DNA of 60,467 nt from NCBI GenBank assembly GCA_034431935.1, contig DAOUCU010000096.1, positions 1 to 60,467 of the forward strand. The letters are read 5' to 3'. Of this stretch, positions 60,459-60,467 are shown one piece after another. Origin of the DNA: JBFMDU01 sp034431935 (GTDB lineage Bacteria; Chloroflexota; Dehalococcoidia; GIF9; JBFMDU01). The notes beneath the pieces are model-generated. The model had not been told where the DNA came from and searched no databases. It saw only the letters and a list, made by a program, of their open reading frames with translations. Position 1 is the first letter of the stretch; every line of letters starts with the position of its first letter. The translations under genes were made by a program, and so were the position numbers.

Positions 60459-60467
60459 ATGGACCAG
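60459..60467 (+). CDS. Possible start of next gene, cut by window end
   Basis: An ATG at 60459 with GGGGGT eight bases upstream begins Met-Asp-Gln and reaches the window edge. It may be the next gene of the acyl-CoA dehydrogenase unit. The 106-base spacer before it contains a small GTGCCC/GGGCAC hairpin. Nothing can be said of the product. Confidence 0.35.

Noticed and set aside
1..60467. Insertion sequences, transposases, integrases or phage genes
   Set aside because: None of the frames resembles a transposase or phage protein, and no terminal inverted repeats flank any module.

Overview
The window is dense bacterial DNA, moderately GC-rich (my impression, not counted), with short intergenic gaps and many 1-4 base gene overlaps. 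The content suggests a strictly anaerobic or anaerobe-derived Chloroflexota, most likely Dehalococcoidia. The reasons are corrinoid methyltransferase genes with a RACo-type activator, an anaerobic CbiK cobaltochelatase, oxygen-independent HemW, several TAXI-type TRAP transport genes, lipoproteins with Pro/Ala-rich linkers, and small Cys-rich proteins I cannot name. The assignment is an inference from content, not from a marker-gene tree.

Layout. 1-3.1 kb (minus): hemW (cut by the window edge), secF, secD. 3.3-5.7 kb (plus): sugar nucleotidyltransferase, FmdB-type zinc ribbon, ribosomal protein bL25 and a terminator. 5.7-9.6 kb: small unknown proteins, a Cas4/RecB-like nuclease that appears internally duplicated, and a CDF metal exporter. 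9.8-12.5 kb: NarL-type response regulator and PAS histidine kinase. 12.5-16.1 kb: a palindrome/promoter followed by two tandem hemE genes and an MFS transporter. 16.1-28.4 kb (minus): cbiK, a TAXI protein without a signal peptide, two paralogous lipoproteins, a nitrilase-family enzyme, a 765-residue tandem TAXI protein also without a signal peptide, two fused TRAP permeases, and a TAXI lipoprotein. 28.7-28.9 kb: a collapsed remnant of a membrane spermidine-synthase-like gene. 29.0-33.3 kb (minus): a four-gene corrinoid methyltransferase operon (corrinoid protein, UroD-type methyltransferase, MtrH-type methyltransferase, RACo-type activator). 33.7-33.9 kb: tRNA-Glu and tRNA-Gln. 34.0-41.1 kb: an MFS transporter facing a purine operon (guaA-purD-purE-purB-purC-purS). 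41.2-42.6 kb: a frameshifted FMN-binding oxidase remnant, then tsaC/sua5 and rpiB. 42.7-54.2 kb (plus): a long branched-chain amino-acid operon, ilvD-ilvB-ilvN-ilvC-leuA-mgtC-leuC-leuD-leuB-cimA. 54.2-56.8 kb (minus): archease, rtcB and a SagB-like nitroreductase. 56.9-60.4 kb (plus): a short DhaL/FakA-like kinase and two acyl-CoA dehydrogenases.

How the parts may fit. The central 12.5-33.3 kb carries tetrapyrrole genes (two hemE, cbiK), corrinoid-dependent methyl transfer, and a large TAXI/TRAP set. One reading is an uptake and demethylation module for an unknown methylated substrate, feeding methyl groups to a tetrahydrofolate or tetrahydropterin pool. The four methyltransferase genes are tightly coupled; the link to the TAXI genes is only positional. 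The leaderless tandem TAXI protein is the least explained object in the window. The rest is housekeeping biosynthesis with a few local oddities, among them mgtC inside the leucine genes, purS without purQ/purL, and an altered cofactor loop in IlvC.
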